From contig OY969779.1 of NCBI GenBank assembly GCA_963703015.1, positions 2,046,001-2,110,000 of the forward strand: a stretch of DNA of 64,000 nt, read 5' to 3'. Under the pieces are notes generated by a model. It was given only the letters and a program-made list of their open reading frames with translations, did not search any database and was not told where the DNA came from. This document shows positions 25,627-33,927 of the stretch, piece by piece. Both the position numbers and the translations under genes were made by a program. The stretch is from Methanobacterium_B sp963703015 (lineage in GTDB: Archaea > Methanobacteriota > Methanobacteria > Methanobacteriales > Methanobacteriaceae). Position 1 is the stretch's first letter. Each line of letters begins with the position of its first letter.

Positions 25627-27027
25627 TTAGTAGATCAAAGATGGGTTGTCCTGATCATCGATCTCTTTGACTAGTTCAGCATGGGATTTGTTGAGTTCTT
25701 CAATGGATTCAAGAACATCATCCACAAGCATATCTGCCATGTCTTTACTGAAACTTTCCTTAACAACCAACCTTATAACTGCTATATCATCAGCATTTGG
25801 TGGGAGTGTGTAGGCAGGTACAATCCATCCTTTTTGCCTTAATTTATCAGAGAGGTGGAAAACACTGAAATTACAGTTTTTAAGTTTGGCAGTGACCAGT
25901 GGAAACATCATCTCAACATCCAGTATTTCAAATTTACCTGTATCATCCAACTTTTTGGCAAGGAAACGGGCATTTTCAAGCATGTTTTCCATGACTGCTT
26001 TGTAGCCCTTCACACCCAGTCTTATGAAGTTGTAGTACTGTGCTATTATGGTGCTGCTTCCCTTTGAAAAGTTCAGGGAGTAGTTGGGCATGAGTCCTCC
26101 AAGGTAGTTAATGTTGAATATCAGATCCTCTGGTAGGTCTGATTTGTCCTTAAATACTAACCATCCCACTCCGGGGTACACCAGGCCGTACTTGTGTCCT
26201 GAAACATTTATGGAGCGAACTTGTTCCAGCCTGAAATCCCATTCAATTTCAGGGTATAGGAATGGCATTATGAATCCTCCACTTGCACCATCAACATGTA
26301 TGGGTATGTCCCATCCCTTGGTATTTTTAATATCAACCAGTGCTGTGTTGATCTCTTTGATTGGATCCATTTGTCCTGTGAATGTGGTTCCCACAACTGC
26401 ACCCACTGCTATGGTGTTTTCATCTATAATTTCAACAACATCCTTGGCTGTTATGGTGTAACTGTCTTCTCGAAGTGGTATGAGTTTAAGCTCCACATCG
26501 AAGTACTTGGCAAATTTTTCCCAGACTGTGTGCACATCTGCACCCATCACAATGTTCGGATTGGTGCATGGTTTGCCCTCCTTCTCTCTTCGCTGTTTCC
26601 ATGTCCATTTATGTGCCAATAGTCCCAGCATTATGGCTTCAGATGAACCTATGGTTCCACTTCCAACTGATTTAGCATCTGCAGGTGCATTGAAAAGTCT
26701 TGCCAGCATATTCACGACTCTATCTTGTATAACCTCTGTTTGAGGATATTCATCGTTGTCAACGTAGTTCTTACCCGCACTTTCCATCATGAGAAGGTCG
26801 GCTTCAGGTTCCATCCATGTGGTTACAAAGCTTGCAAGATTTAATGCTGGATTTCCATCTAGATTCAATTCATCGTGTATGGTTTGGTATGCTGCCCTTG
26901 CAGGCATTCCTTCATCGGGCATTTCATACTTTGGAACACTCTTTGTGAAGTAACGACTACCGTAGGTTGTAGTGTATTGTTTTTCAGATTCCTTCAATTC
27001 ATCCAAATTTTTCTTTTCAGATAACAA
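25627..27027 (-). CDS. gadB: Glutamate decarboxylase
   Basis: The 466-residue protein, the same length as E. coli GadB, is a PLP-dependent group II decarboxylase. It shows SVGSGTIGSSEAIMLGLLAHKW (PLP phosphate region), HVDGASGGFIMPF (about 244) and VSGHKYGLVYPGVGW with PLP Lys279. It converts glutamate to GABA and consumes a proton. The sequence is GadB-like rather than like archaeal MfnA tyrosine/aspartate decarboxylase, which is shorter, so gene transfer is plausible. TTG 27027 follows GGGGGAAT. No GadC-type antiporter is nearby. Downstream on this strand is a membrane protein gene in the opposite direction. Confidence 0.93.
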   Translation of the reverse strand: MLSEKKNLDELKESEKQYTTTYGSRYFTKSVPKYEMPDEGMPARAAYQTIHDELNLDGNPALNLASFVTTWMEPEADLLMMESAGKNYVDNDEYPQTEVIQDRVVNMLARLFNAPADAKSVGSGTIGSSEAIMLGLLAHKWTWKQRREKEGKPCTNPNIVMGADVHTVWEKFAKYFDVELKLIPLREDSYTITAKDVVEIIDENTIAVGAVVGTTFTGQMDPIKEINTALVDIKNTKGWDIPIHVDGASGGFIMPFLYPEIEWDFRLEQVRSINVSGHKYGLVYPGVGWLVFKDKSDLPEDLIFNINYLGGLMPNYSLNFSKGSSTIIAQYYNFIRLGVKGYKAVMENMLENARFLAKKLDDTGKFEILDVEMMFPLVTAKLKNCNFSVFHLSDKLRQKGWIVPAYTLPPNADDIAVIRLVVKESFSKDMADMLVDDVLESIEELNKSHAELVKEIDDQDNPSLIY

Positions 27028-27176
27028 CTAATTCCCCCATATCATTTTTTTCTGTTTTTAACAAACCAATCTTAAGTAACGATCCAAATGAAGGATCTGC
27101 TATAAAAAAAATTTAAATCCGTGTTTACATCTAAAATCCTTTTTTATATCTTATTTTTGGTTAAAATTTTGATTGA

Positions 27177-28028
27177 TTATTTCTTCTTTTCCATCATCTG
27201 TTTTAGTGCTTCAATTTCTGATTTCATCTCTTCAAGGTTTTTATTTATTTCATCTATCTTTTCTAGTTCATCTAGACGATGATTTAAATTGTCTAACTTT
27301 TCATCCATTTTTTCAACGTACTTTCCTGTTTTTTCAGTTAGGGCTTCTGTTCCCTTTCTAAATTTTTCTATGAGTGAAAATGTAGCGACTGAAGTGATGA
27401 TACTGGTTAAAACCAGGGCACTGAACATTGATATAACACCCATTAATCTGCCGATTCCTGTGACAGGTATGATGTCTCCGTATCCAACTGTTGTGATGGT
27501 TTGAAGTACGAACCATATGGAATCTTCGAAGGTTGATACTTCTGGATTCACACCATGTTCCACCAAGTAAAAGATGTAAGAACAGAAGAAGAACACCACG
27601 AGGAAGAATGCCAATGCATATACGAGCCTGGTCTTTTCTTGATACTTGATAAATTCTTTGCCAACCTTTATAGAGAATATGTAAAGGGCTGCAAGTTTAA
27701 TCACCACAATGATCTTCATGATGATGCCAACATCGTGGAGTCCGAATATGTAGTAGCTTATGAAGTAAATTGGTACGAATGCAATGATGTCTTTCCAATT
27801 GTTTTTAATGAACTTGGAATATTCATTGGGGTGTTGTTTCATTCTCCAGAGGAAAACTGAAAGCAGAAAGATTGAAACAGCCAGATCGAAAATTCCTAGA
27901 TTTGCGATGGTTTCGAATTTGAGATTTGGAGAAATAAGGGTTAGAAATAGTAGGATTCCGTCGAGTACTATTAGAAAAACAAGTATACTTTGCCAAATAA
28001 TGCCTGGCCGTTTATTAATTTCACTCAT
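27177..28028 (-). CDS. Voltage-gated-like potassium channel subunit
   Basis: The 283-residue protein has an S1-S4-like set of helices (about 12-125), an S5, a pore loop with filter TITTVGYGDIIP (about 178-189) and an S6 helix, then a C-terminal coiled coil (about 222-283) built of EKMDEKLDNLNHRLDELEKI-type heptads that would tetramerise. The S4 region is only weakly basic, so voltage sensing is uncertain. There is no RCK domain. It would move K+ passively and set membrane potential. It lies upstream of gadB on the same strand with a 150-bp gap. Confidence 0.9.
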   Translation of the reverse strand: MSEINKRPGIIWQSILVFLIVLDGILLFLTLISPNLKFETIANLGIFDLAVSIFLLSVFLWRMKQHPNEYSKFIKNNWKDIIAFVPIYFISYYIFGLHDVGIIMKIIVVIKLAALYIFSIKVGKEFIKYQEKTRLVYALAFFLVVFFFCSYIFYLVEHGVNPEVSTFEDSIWFVLQTITTVGYGDIIPVTGIGRLMGVISMFSALVLTSIITSVATFSLIEKFRKGTEALTEKTGKYVEKMDEKLDNLNHRLDELEKIDEINKNLEEMKSEIEALKQMMEKKK

Positions 28029-28257
28029 GCATTATATTTCTAATTTTAAAAGCATAAATCTGTTTTTATATTTTCATGACCCGGGGTCGTAACAAAAAAA
28101 AATAACAATTTTCAAACATTGATATTGTTTATGAGTAAAATATCTGAGAAAAAAATCAGTGAAAAAAAATCTATGCACAACACTAAAAAAAAGATATGAA
28201 AAGGGAGTTAGTATCCCTAAATCTCATAACTTTTTAGGTAACAAACTGTTTTTTCTA

Positions 28258-28782
28258 TTATTTTTTGGTTTTTGTTGTGTCTGTAGGCATTTCAATGAGC
28301 TGGGGTTCTAATATTTCAACTATACCTGCAATTATTAAAAATGCACCTATCAAAGCTGCAAGTACCAATGGGTTAGCTGCAAATGTTCCAATAACCACAA
28401 ATAGGATACCTATTATGATTCCAAGAATACCTGTACCTTTACCCTTTGCACCTTTTCCAGATATTAAAGATTCAACACCTGCAAGTGCTATGAAGAATCC
28501 TACAATGTAGAGTGCTATGAATGAAAAGAATTGAAATGCTTTAATATCTCCTATGAATACTATTCCAAGCATTATTGCAAAGAGTGCTATTATCAAACCC
28601 GCAACTCCTGCGGCAATACTATCATTTTTTAAACTTTTCACAATGATCCATACACCCACAAATATTACTCCAATACCTGCAATGGCATTCACAGTGAAAA
28701 TACTGATCAACGGAAAAATAATAACAACTAAACCCAACAAAATACCCAATATTCCCAACAGTAAATTTCTTCCTTCTTCCAT
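28258..28782 (-). CDS. HdeD-like DUF308 membrane protein
   Basis: The 174-residue product has six short helices in the repeated DUF308 pattern: LLLGILGILLGLVVIIFPL, AIAGIGVIFVGVWIIVKSL, GLIIALFAIMLGIVFIG, ALYIVGFFIALAGVESLISG, GILGIIIGILFVVIGTFA and LIGAFLIIAGIVEIL. E. coli HdeD, of this family, is an acid-resistance membrane protein. I use ATG 28782 because GGGAGGAAA precedes it; the in-frame TTG at 28803 lies upstream of that site. It faces the same way as the channel and gadB. Confidence 0.88.
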   Translation of the reverse strand: MEEGRNLLLGILGILLGLVVIIFPLISIFTVNAIAGIGVIFVGVWIIVKSLKNDSIAAGVAGLIIALFAIMLGIVFIGDIKAFQFFSFIALYIVGFFIALAGVESLISGKGAKGKGTGILGIIIGILFVVIGTFAANPLVLAALIGAFLIIAGIVEILEPQLIEMPTDTTKTKK

Positions 28783-29020
28783 TTTTTCTTTCCTCCCAAA
28801 CAATTTTGAATATTTGAACTGTTAACAAGTTCTACAATATATTAAAACTCTTGACAGTCATTATGTAAGTTTTTTTCCAATTATAATACGAGTAAAACTA
28901 GATGAAATGAAATTATATTTATGTGAAAGAATTTCTGACCCCTAAATTTTTTCTTCGGTTTATGGGGAAATATTATTCAACATTGATGATCATATATTTT
29001 TATGTAATAAAAAAAATTTG

Positions 29021-29407
29021 ATGGAGATGATGAGTTTGGAAGAAGAACATCCATTGGGCGAATTAGTCATACCTGTAGAAGGACTTTTAAAGGAAGAACT
29101 TCAGGAAGAGATTGAGGAAAGAATAGCATTTACAGTCGAAAATCTGTATCATTTAGATAATGAACTGGATGTTTTTGTTCAGCTTGTCAGGGACAATGTT
29201 GAATCTAACAAAAACTCACCAGATGACCTCATGACATTGTACAATTATCTGGATGAAATGTGGAGTGTGCTTATAACCAACGATCTTAGGGATGTACTTC
29301 TAGATACATTATCCATAGTACAGGCACGTAAACATGAACTCGAAGACATTCTAGAAGAAATAGAAGATACCCTTGAAAAACAGGAAGAAGAGAGTTCAAA
29401 CCAATAA
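29021..29407 (+). CDS. Hypothetical acidic helical protein, about 128 residues
   Basis: Not recognised. The protein is very acidic and almost wholly helical, with coiled-coil character at the start (LLKEELQEEIEERIAFTVEN) and end (LEDILEEIEDTLEKQEEES). There are no membrane helices or Cys residues. Start choice is open: a TATA-like CATATATTT at 28991-28999 would give a leaderless message at ATG 29021, whereas GGAGATGAT at 29023-29031 would serve TTG 29036. It is a single gene between the HdeD-like gene and a nitroreductase. Confidence 0.6.
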   Translation: MEMMSLEEEHPLGELVIPVEGLLKEELQEEIEERIAFTVENLYHLDNELDVFVQLVRDNVESNKNSPDDLMTLYNYLDEMWSVLITNDLRDVLLDTLSIVQARKHELEDILEEIEDTLEKQEEESSNQ

Positions 29408-29560
29408 ATAATACAGTTAATTCATTGAAAATATAGAATTCATAGAATAATAGAAATAACAAGATTTCTAAACCAATTTTTTTTTAACAAGAAATTTTTA
29501 GATTTGTTTAACGAGTATTATGCAACGTAATTAAAAAAAATTTTAGGAGTGTGATTAGTT

Positions 29561-30163
29561 ATGGAATTTAACGAGTTACTCATGGCAAGATATGCAACCA
29601 AGAAGTTTGATGGAAAGAAGATAAATGAAGAAACTTTAGACAAAATCCTTGAAATGATCAGATTTTCACCTTCAGCATTGAATGTTCAGCCATGGAAGAT
29701 CAAGGTTGTTTCAGATCAGGAAACCTTGGATAAACTATCATCTGCATCCATGGATCAGCCACAGATAAGCAGCTGTTCACATCTTCTGGTATTCTGTGCC
29801 AACCCTGATATGATGGGCAATGCAAAGAAGGTACTTGCATCCATGAAGGAGATGGGAGTTCCTAAAGAAAATATTGAACAGTTTGAAACCGTTATAAACA
29901 CATTCATTGGAATGTTCAATGAAGAAGCTGCAGCAGTATCTGAAGCCCAGCACAATGTCTTTATAGCAGTAACCACAGCATTATATGCAGCAAAATCTGT
30001 AGGTGTAGACTCATGTCCAATGCAGGGATTTGATCCTGTTTCATACTCAAAAATATTGGATATTCCAGAAGGACTCATACCTACCATGATCGTACCGTTG
30101 GGTTACCCTGCAGATCAGCAGATGCCTAAGATGAGATTTTCAATGGAAGATATCTACTTCTAA
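29561..30163 (+). CDS. Nitroreductase family flavoprotein
   Basis: The 200-residue protein follows the FMN-dependent nitroreductase pattern: LLMARYATKKFDGKKI, IRFSPSALNVQPWKIKVV (FMN contact, about 41-58) and a C-terminal DSCPMQGFDPVSYSKIL with IVPLGYPADQ. The short length and the GFDP motif are close to the NfsB-type subgroup. Members reduce nitro compounds, quinones or flavins with NAD(P)H; the natural substrate here is unknown. ATG 29561 follows AGGAGTGTGAT. Single-gene unit. Confidence 0.9.
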   Translation: MEFNELLMARYATKKFDGKKINEETLDKILEMIRFSPSALNVQPWKIKVVSDQETLDKLSSASMDQPQISSCSHLLVFCANPDMMGNAKKVLASMKEMGVPKENIEQFETVINTFIGMFNEEAAAVSEAQHNVFIAVTTALYAAKSVGVDSCPMQGFDPVSYSKILDIPEGLIPTMIVPLGYPADQQMPKMRFSMEDIYF

Positions 30164-30512
30164 AAAAATTGAACCAAATATTCTTTTTTTTCATTCCTAT
30201 TTTTTTAATTTATACTCCCAAGATTTATTTTGATTCAAGTATGTTTATGATTCCAATTAAAAGAAAATTCCTAGATCATTACATCCTTCATAATTTCTGA
30301 GATGAATAATAAATCCTTATATTATTATATAGATATTTGTTTCAATGTGGAGACAAACAAATATTTTGTTAAGATCGCTTGTGGTTTACACATCATATAT
30401 TATATAGGGGAAATCTACCAAAAATTGAATAAAATTGGTGTGTAATTTTCACTCAGTTTAGATAATTTTAAGTTAAGTTTAGTTATACAGTATTTATGAG
30501 GAATTTATAATT
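30164..30512. other. Intergenic region with TATA-like box
   Basis: This AT-rich gap follows the nitroreductase. T runs at about 30184-30191 and 30201-30206 are likely terminators. ATATATTATATA at 30395-30406 is a strong TATA-like box, about 110 bp before the short ORF at 30513. I see no gene in it. Confidence 0.4.
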
Positions 30513-30674
30513 ATGGCATTTTTGAAGGATTCATCCACAGAGTTCTGTGTCGAATTTTCAGGGTATACCATTAAAAATCTCTTATTTTTTGTTGCATTAA
30601 ACTCTAAAAAACATGAGTATATATGTAAAGAGTTTCATACTATATTCAATCCCGAATTAAACAAGTTTTTTTAA
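30513..30674 (+). CDS. Possible small protein, 53 residues
   Basis: A 53-codon frame runs from ATG 30513, eight bases after GAGGAAT, to TAA 30674. The product is soluble and mixed in charge, with MAFLKDSSTEFCVEFSGYTI at the start and two further elements (NLLFFVALNSKKHEYICKEF). Two Cys residues are present. It ends in a T7 run (30666-30672), a plausible archaeal terminator. No family is recognised. An internal TATATATG (30617-30624) could instead be a promoter for the SPOUT transcript, so coding status is uncertain. Confidence 0.4.
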   Translation: MAFLKDSSTEFCVEFSGYTIKNLLFFVALNSKKHEYICKEFHTIFNPELNKFF

Positions 30675-30678
30675 CTGG

Positions 30679-30765
30679 GATATTTAGCTTAATTTCTAAC
30701 TCCACTCGAGTTATTCATGCTAAATATCGTATGCGGGGTTTGAAATTAGTGGAAATAAGCACCCC
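30679..30765 (+). other. Structured segment upstream of the SPOUT-ribosomal superoperon
   Basis: GATATTTAGC (30679-30688) pairs exactly with GCTAAATATC (30719-30728). Nested inside, TAACTC (30697-30702) pairs with GAGTTA (30708-30713) around CACTC. A second hairpin follows: GGGGT (30735-30739) with ACCCC (30761-30765). The segment ends 37 bp before the first gene of the superoperon, so it is either an RNA leader or a DNA-level element beside a TATA-like ATATTATAT at 30768-30776. Confidence 0.5.
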
Positions 30766-30801
30766 TCATATTATATGTGCATTGAAGACAAAGGTTAAAA
30801 G

Positions 30802-31626
30802 ATGGAAAAGAAGCGGTTATCAATTTTCGTTCCAGCATCAATAATATCTGAAACGAAAGATTTAAGAATAAAAACATATAAAATTGGTCTGATTGGAAGA
30901 TCTGCTGCAATATTTAGGGCTGATAGAATCGTCGTTTACAACGATAATTCTGATGAAAAAGAGGTAAAGTTTATTAGTGATGTTCTCACTTATATGAACA
31001 CCCCTCAATACCTTAGAAAGAAGGTATTTCCTATAACTAGGGAGCTTAGAAACGTGGGCATTCTCCCACCACTTAGAACTCCTCATCACCCAACTGGAGA
31101 ACTTCATGAGGGTGATTACAGACAGGGACTGACAATAAAACGGACAAAAAAAGGCACAGTTGTGGATATCGGTGCCGATAAGTTTGCGCTATGCAAAGAA
31201 AAACTCAGCGTGAACAAAGTACTGAGCTTTAAAGTTATAAAGCTTGGAAAGGAAATTATATTAGATCCTGATGTACCAGATTTCTACTGGGGTTACAAGG
31301 TTCTTGCAACCAACAGAGATCTGTACGAAAGTATATTGATGATGAAACCTGGACCAGATTTGGTCATAGGAACTTCAAGATATGCACCATCTATCACTTC
31401 TGTTTTAGACGAAGTAAAAACTAAATTAAAGGGTTCCAAACACACGGCAATTCTGTTTGGTGGTCCTTATTCTGGCCTTGAAGAACTTATTTCTGACCAG
31501 AATGAAAAAGAAATTATAGATCTCGAAGTTAACACAGTCCCTGAACAGGGAACTAAAACTGTGCGAACTGAAGAAGCAGTTTTAGCGACTTTATCTGTAT
31601 TTAACTTGCTTTTAAACACTGATTAA
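30802..31626 (+). CDS. SPOUT-class RNA methyltransferase (MTH1 / SPOUT1 family)
   Basis: The 274-residue protein matches the archaeal DUF171 SPOUT family (M. thermautotrophicus MTH1, crystal structure known to me as 1K3R). N-terminal LSIFVPASIISETKDLRIKT precedes PPLRTPHHPTGELHEGDYRQGL (an inserted OB-like part), and the C-terminal knot region has AILFGGPYSGLEEL and a closing TEEAVLATLSVFNLLL. It is probably an rRNA uridine methyltransferase. It heads the ribosomal superoperon, as in other Methanobacteriales. ATG 30802 has only a weak AAAGGT upstream. Confidence 0.88.
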   Translation: MEKKRLSIFVPASIISETKDLRIKTYKIGLIGRSAAIFRADRIVVYNDNSDEKEVKFISDVLTYMNTPQYLRKKVFPITRELRNVGILPPLRTPHHPTGELHEGDYRQGLTIKRTKKGTVVDIGADKFALCKEKLSVNKVLSFKVIKLGKEIILDPDVPDFYWGYKVLATNRDLYESILMMKPGPDLVIGTSRYAPSITSVLDEVKTKLKGSKHTAILFGGPYSGLEELISDQNEKEIIDLEVNTVPEQGTKTVRTEEAVLATLSVFNLLLNTD

Positions 31627-31736
31627 CTCGATCAGCTTTATTTGTGTTTAAATTTGCTATAGATATAGCTAACTCAAATTTATCTGCGTTTGACTCTTCA
31701 GACGTAGTTATCGACTTTATCTGAGTTTAACTTGTT
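31586..31736 (+). repeat. Four degenerate tandem copies across the SPOUT stop and L3 leader
   Basis: A unit close to CGACTTTATCTG-NN-TTTAACTTG occurs at about 31586, 31633, 31675 and 31712, i.e. every 37-47 bp. The first copy is inside the SPOUT gene and the fourth is 21 of 23 identical to it; the middle two are more diverged (CTTTATTTG-TG-TTTAAATTTG; TTTATCTG-CG-TTTGACTCT). A palindrome GCTATA-GA-TATAGC lies at 31656-31669. All copies sit within 210 bp of the L3 start. Confidence 0.6.
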
Positions 31737-31794
31737 TAAACCAGATTTCATATACTTGAATTTGATTGAAAATTGTAATTAAGGAGGTAAAATT

Positions 31795-32808
31795 ATGACT
31801 AGACATCACCAACCAAGAAGTGGATCTATGGCCTTTAGTCCTAGGAAAAGAGCAGCCAAGGAAACACCAAAAGTAAGGTCATGGCCAGAAACCGAAGAAT
31901 CTTGTCTCTTAGGTTTTCCAGGCTACAAAGTGGGAATGACCCACGTAACTATGCTAGACAATGTTAAAAACTCACCTACATCTGGAATGGAAGTATCATC
32001 CCCAGTAACTATACTGGAAACACCACCTGTAGTTGTCATGGGTGTGCGTGCCTATAGAAAGGACACACGTGGACTCAAGACATTGAGCGATGTTATGGCA
32101 AAAGACCTCGACGAAGACCTAACAAGGAAGATAACACTTCCAAAGGACTACGATGTTGAGGCAAAGCTCGATGAAATGAAGGAAAAGCTTGATGAAGTTG
32201 AAGATATTAGGGTGCTTATACACACTAAACCAAGACTCGCAAGTGGAATTCCAAAGAAAAAACCAGAAATTATTGAATGTGGAATAGGTGGCAAATCTGT
32301 CGAAGATAAATTCGAATTTGCCCGCAGCTTACTGGGTAAGGAAGTTAACCCTGCAGACTCTTTTTCAGACGGTGAACATGTGGACACCATAGCCGTCACC
32401 AAGGGTAAAGGCTTCCAAGGACCTGTTAAAAGGTTCGGTGTCAGAATACAGTACGGTAAAGCAGCAAGAAGTAGTAAAGCAAGGCACGTTGGTTCAATAG
32501 GACCATGGACACCTGCAAGAACCATGTGGACAGTTGCAATGGCTGGTCAGATGGGTTACCATAAAAGGACAGAATTCAACAAGAAGATCCTTAGGATTGC
32601 AGACGAGTCCCAGGTTGATGAAGTTAATCCAAAGGGTGGATTTGTTAAGTACGGTCTAATTAAAAACGGCTATGTAATGATCAAAGGTTCAATACCAGGA
32701 CCATCAAAAAGACTCGTAATTCTCAGAAAAGCTGTTAGACCTATAGGCAAACATAACGATGCACCTGAAATAACACACATTAGCACAGCTTCTAAACAGG
32801 GAGTTTAA
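31795..32808 (+). CDS. rpl3: Ribosomal protein L3 (uL3)
   Basis: The 337-residue protein carries archaeal/eukaryotic L3 features: TRHHQPRSGSMAFSPRKRA at the N-terminus, LGFPGYKVGMTHV, KGKGFQGPVKRFGV (about 202) and TEFNKKILRIAD. It binds 23S rRNA near the peptidyl-transferase centre and is an early assembly protein. It opens the S10-like cluster. ATG 31795 is preceded by a perfect AGGAGGT. A 168-bp leader with repeats and a TATA-like CATATACTT (31749-31757) separates it from the SPOUT gene, so it may have its own promoter. Confidence 0.98.
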   Translation: MTRHHQPRSGSMAFSPRKRAAKETPKVRSWPETEESCLLGFPGYKVGMTHVTMLDNVKNSPTSGMEVSSPVTILETPPVVVMGVRAYRKDTRGLKTLSDVMAKDLDEDLTRKITLPKDYDVEAKLDEMKEKLDEVEDIRVLIHTKPRLASGIPKKKPEIIECGIGGKSVEDKFEFARSLLGKEVNPADSFSDGEHVDTIAVTKGKGFQGPVKRFGVRIQYGKAARSSKARHVGSIGPWTPARTMWTVAMAGQMGYHKRTEFNKKILRIADESQVDEVNPKGGFVKYGLIKNGYVMIKGSIPGPSKRLVILRKAVRPIGKHNDAPEITHISTASKQGV

Positions 32809-32829
32809 ACTTATTAAAGAGTGATTTAC

Positions 32830-33612
32830 ATGGAGAAGATCAAAGTTTATTCATTAGAAGGCGAAGTCGTCGATGAGATTGAACTTCCTGAAATATTCAC
32901 GGAAGTCTACCGACCAGACCTCATAAAAAGAGCTGTTATATCATCACAAACAGCCAGAATACAGCCATGGGGAACAGATCCAATGGCAGGTAAAAGAACA
33001 ACAGCAAAATCCTTCGGTTCAGGCCGAGGTGCAGCTATGGTTCCACGTGTCAAAGGTTCAAGACACCCTGCAGGTTCTAAGGCAGCATTCATACCCCAGG
33101 CAACTGGAGGTAGAAAGGCTCACCCACCTAAAACCGAAAGGATCATACACGAGAAGATCAACAGAAAAGAAAGGAGACTGGCAATAAGGTCCGCAGTTGC
33201 TGCAACAGCAAACAGAGAAATTGTTGAAGCAAGGGGACACAGAATCCAGAACCTGGATCAGGTACCATTCATTGTTGATGATGAACTCGAAACAGTCAAA
33301 AGGACCAAGGACACCCGTGAAATATTCGCGAAACTCGGACTACTGGACGATGTTTGCAGAGCCAAAGCAGGCCGAACAATAAGGGCTGGAAGAGGTAAAA
33401 TGAGAGGCAGGAAATACAAAACATCCAAGGGCCCATTATTAGTTGTTGGAGAAGATAAAGGTATAAGCCTCGGAGCAAGAAACCATGCAGGTGTAGATGT
33501 GGTTGTTGTAAACCACCTCAATGCAGAACTCCTGGCTCCTGGAACTCATCCTGGCAGACTCACCATTTACACAAAATCAGCTGTAGAAAAGTTAGGAGAA
33601 CTTTTCAAATAA
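32830..33612 (+). CDS. rpl4: Ribosomal protein L4 (uL4)
   Basis: The 260-residue archaeal-type L4 is larger than the bacterial form. It shows MEKIKVYSLEGEVVDEIELP, then the long basic loop DPMAGKRTTAKSFGSGRGAA and GSRHPAGSKAAFIPQATGGR, which reaches into the exit tunnel, and a C-terminal GRGKMRGRKYKTSKGPL. I use ATG 32830; the in-frame GTG at 32821 is part of the GAGTGAT ribosome binding site. It lies 21 bp after L3. Confidence 0.97.
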   Translation: MEKIKVYSLEGEVVDEIELPEIFTEVYRPDLIKRAVISSQTARIQPWGTDPMAGKRTTAKSFGSGRGAAMVPRVKGSRHPAGSKAAFIPQATGGRKAHPPKTERIIHEKINRKERRLAIRSAVAATANREIVEARGHRIQNLDQVPFIVDDELETVKRTKDTREIFAKLGLLDDVCRAKAGRTIRAGRGKMRGRKYKTSKGPLLVVGEDKGISLGARNHAGVDVVVVNHLNAELLAPGTHPGRLTIYTKSAVEKLGELFK

Positions 33613-33631
33613 ATAAGAGGGGATAGTGAAA

Positions 33632-33889
33632 ATGGATGCTTACAAAGTACTAATTAAACCACATCTAACAGAAAAGAGCATGAACTCCATTGATCAGAAA
33701 AACGAGCTGACCTTTGTAGTTCTAAGAACTGCCAATAAAACTCAGATAAAATCTGCATTTGAAAGTCTTTACGATGTTAAGGTCATGAGGGTCAACACTC
33801 AAATCCTAAACGGACAAAAACTGGCCTACATCAAACTGTCTGAAGAGGACAGTGCAGAGGATATAGCAGTTAAGATGGGAGTATTCTAA
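33632..33889 (+). CDS. rpl23: Ribosomal protein L23 (uL23)
   Basis: The 85-residue protein reads MDAYKVLIKPHLTEKSMNSI and VVLRTANKTQIKSAFESLYD, typical of uL23, which lies at the tunnel exit and docks SRP and the SecY translocon. ATG 33632 sits eight bases after GAGGGGAT. The in-frame GTG at 33626 would be only two bases from it, so I reject that. The gene follows L4 by 19 bp. Confidence 0.97.
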   Translation: MDAYKVLIKPHLTEKSMNSIDQKNELTFVVLRTANKTQIKSAFESLYDVKVMRVNTQILNGQKLAYIKLSEEDSAEDIAVKMGVF

Positions 33890-33927
33890 AGCCCTTGTAA
33901 AATCATACCCACGATGGAGGAAATAAA

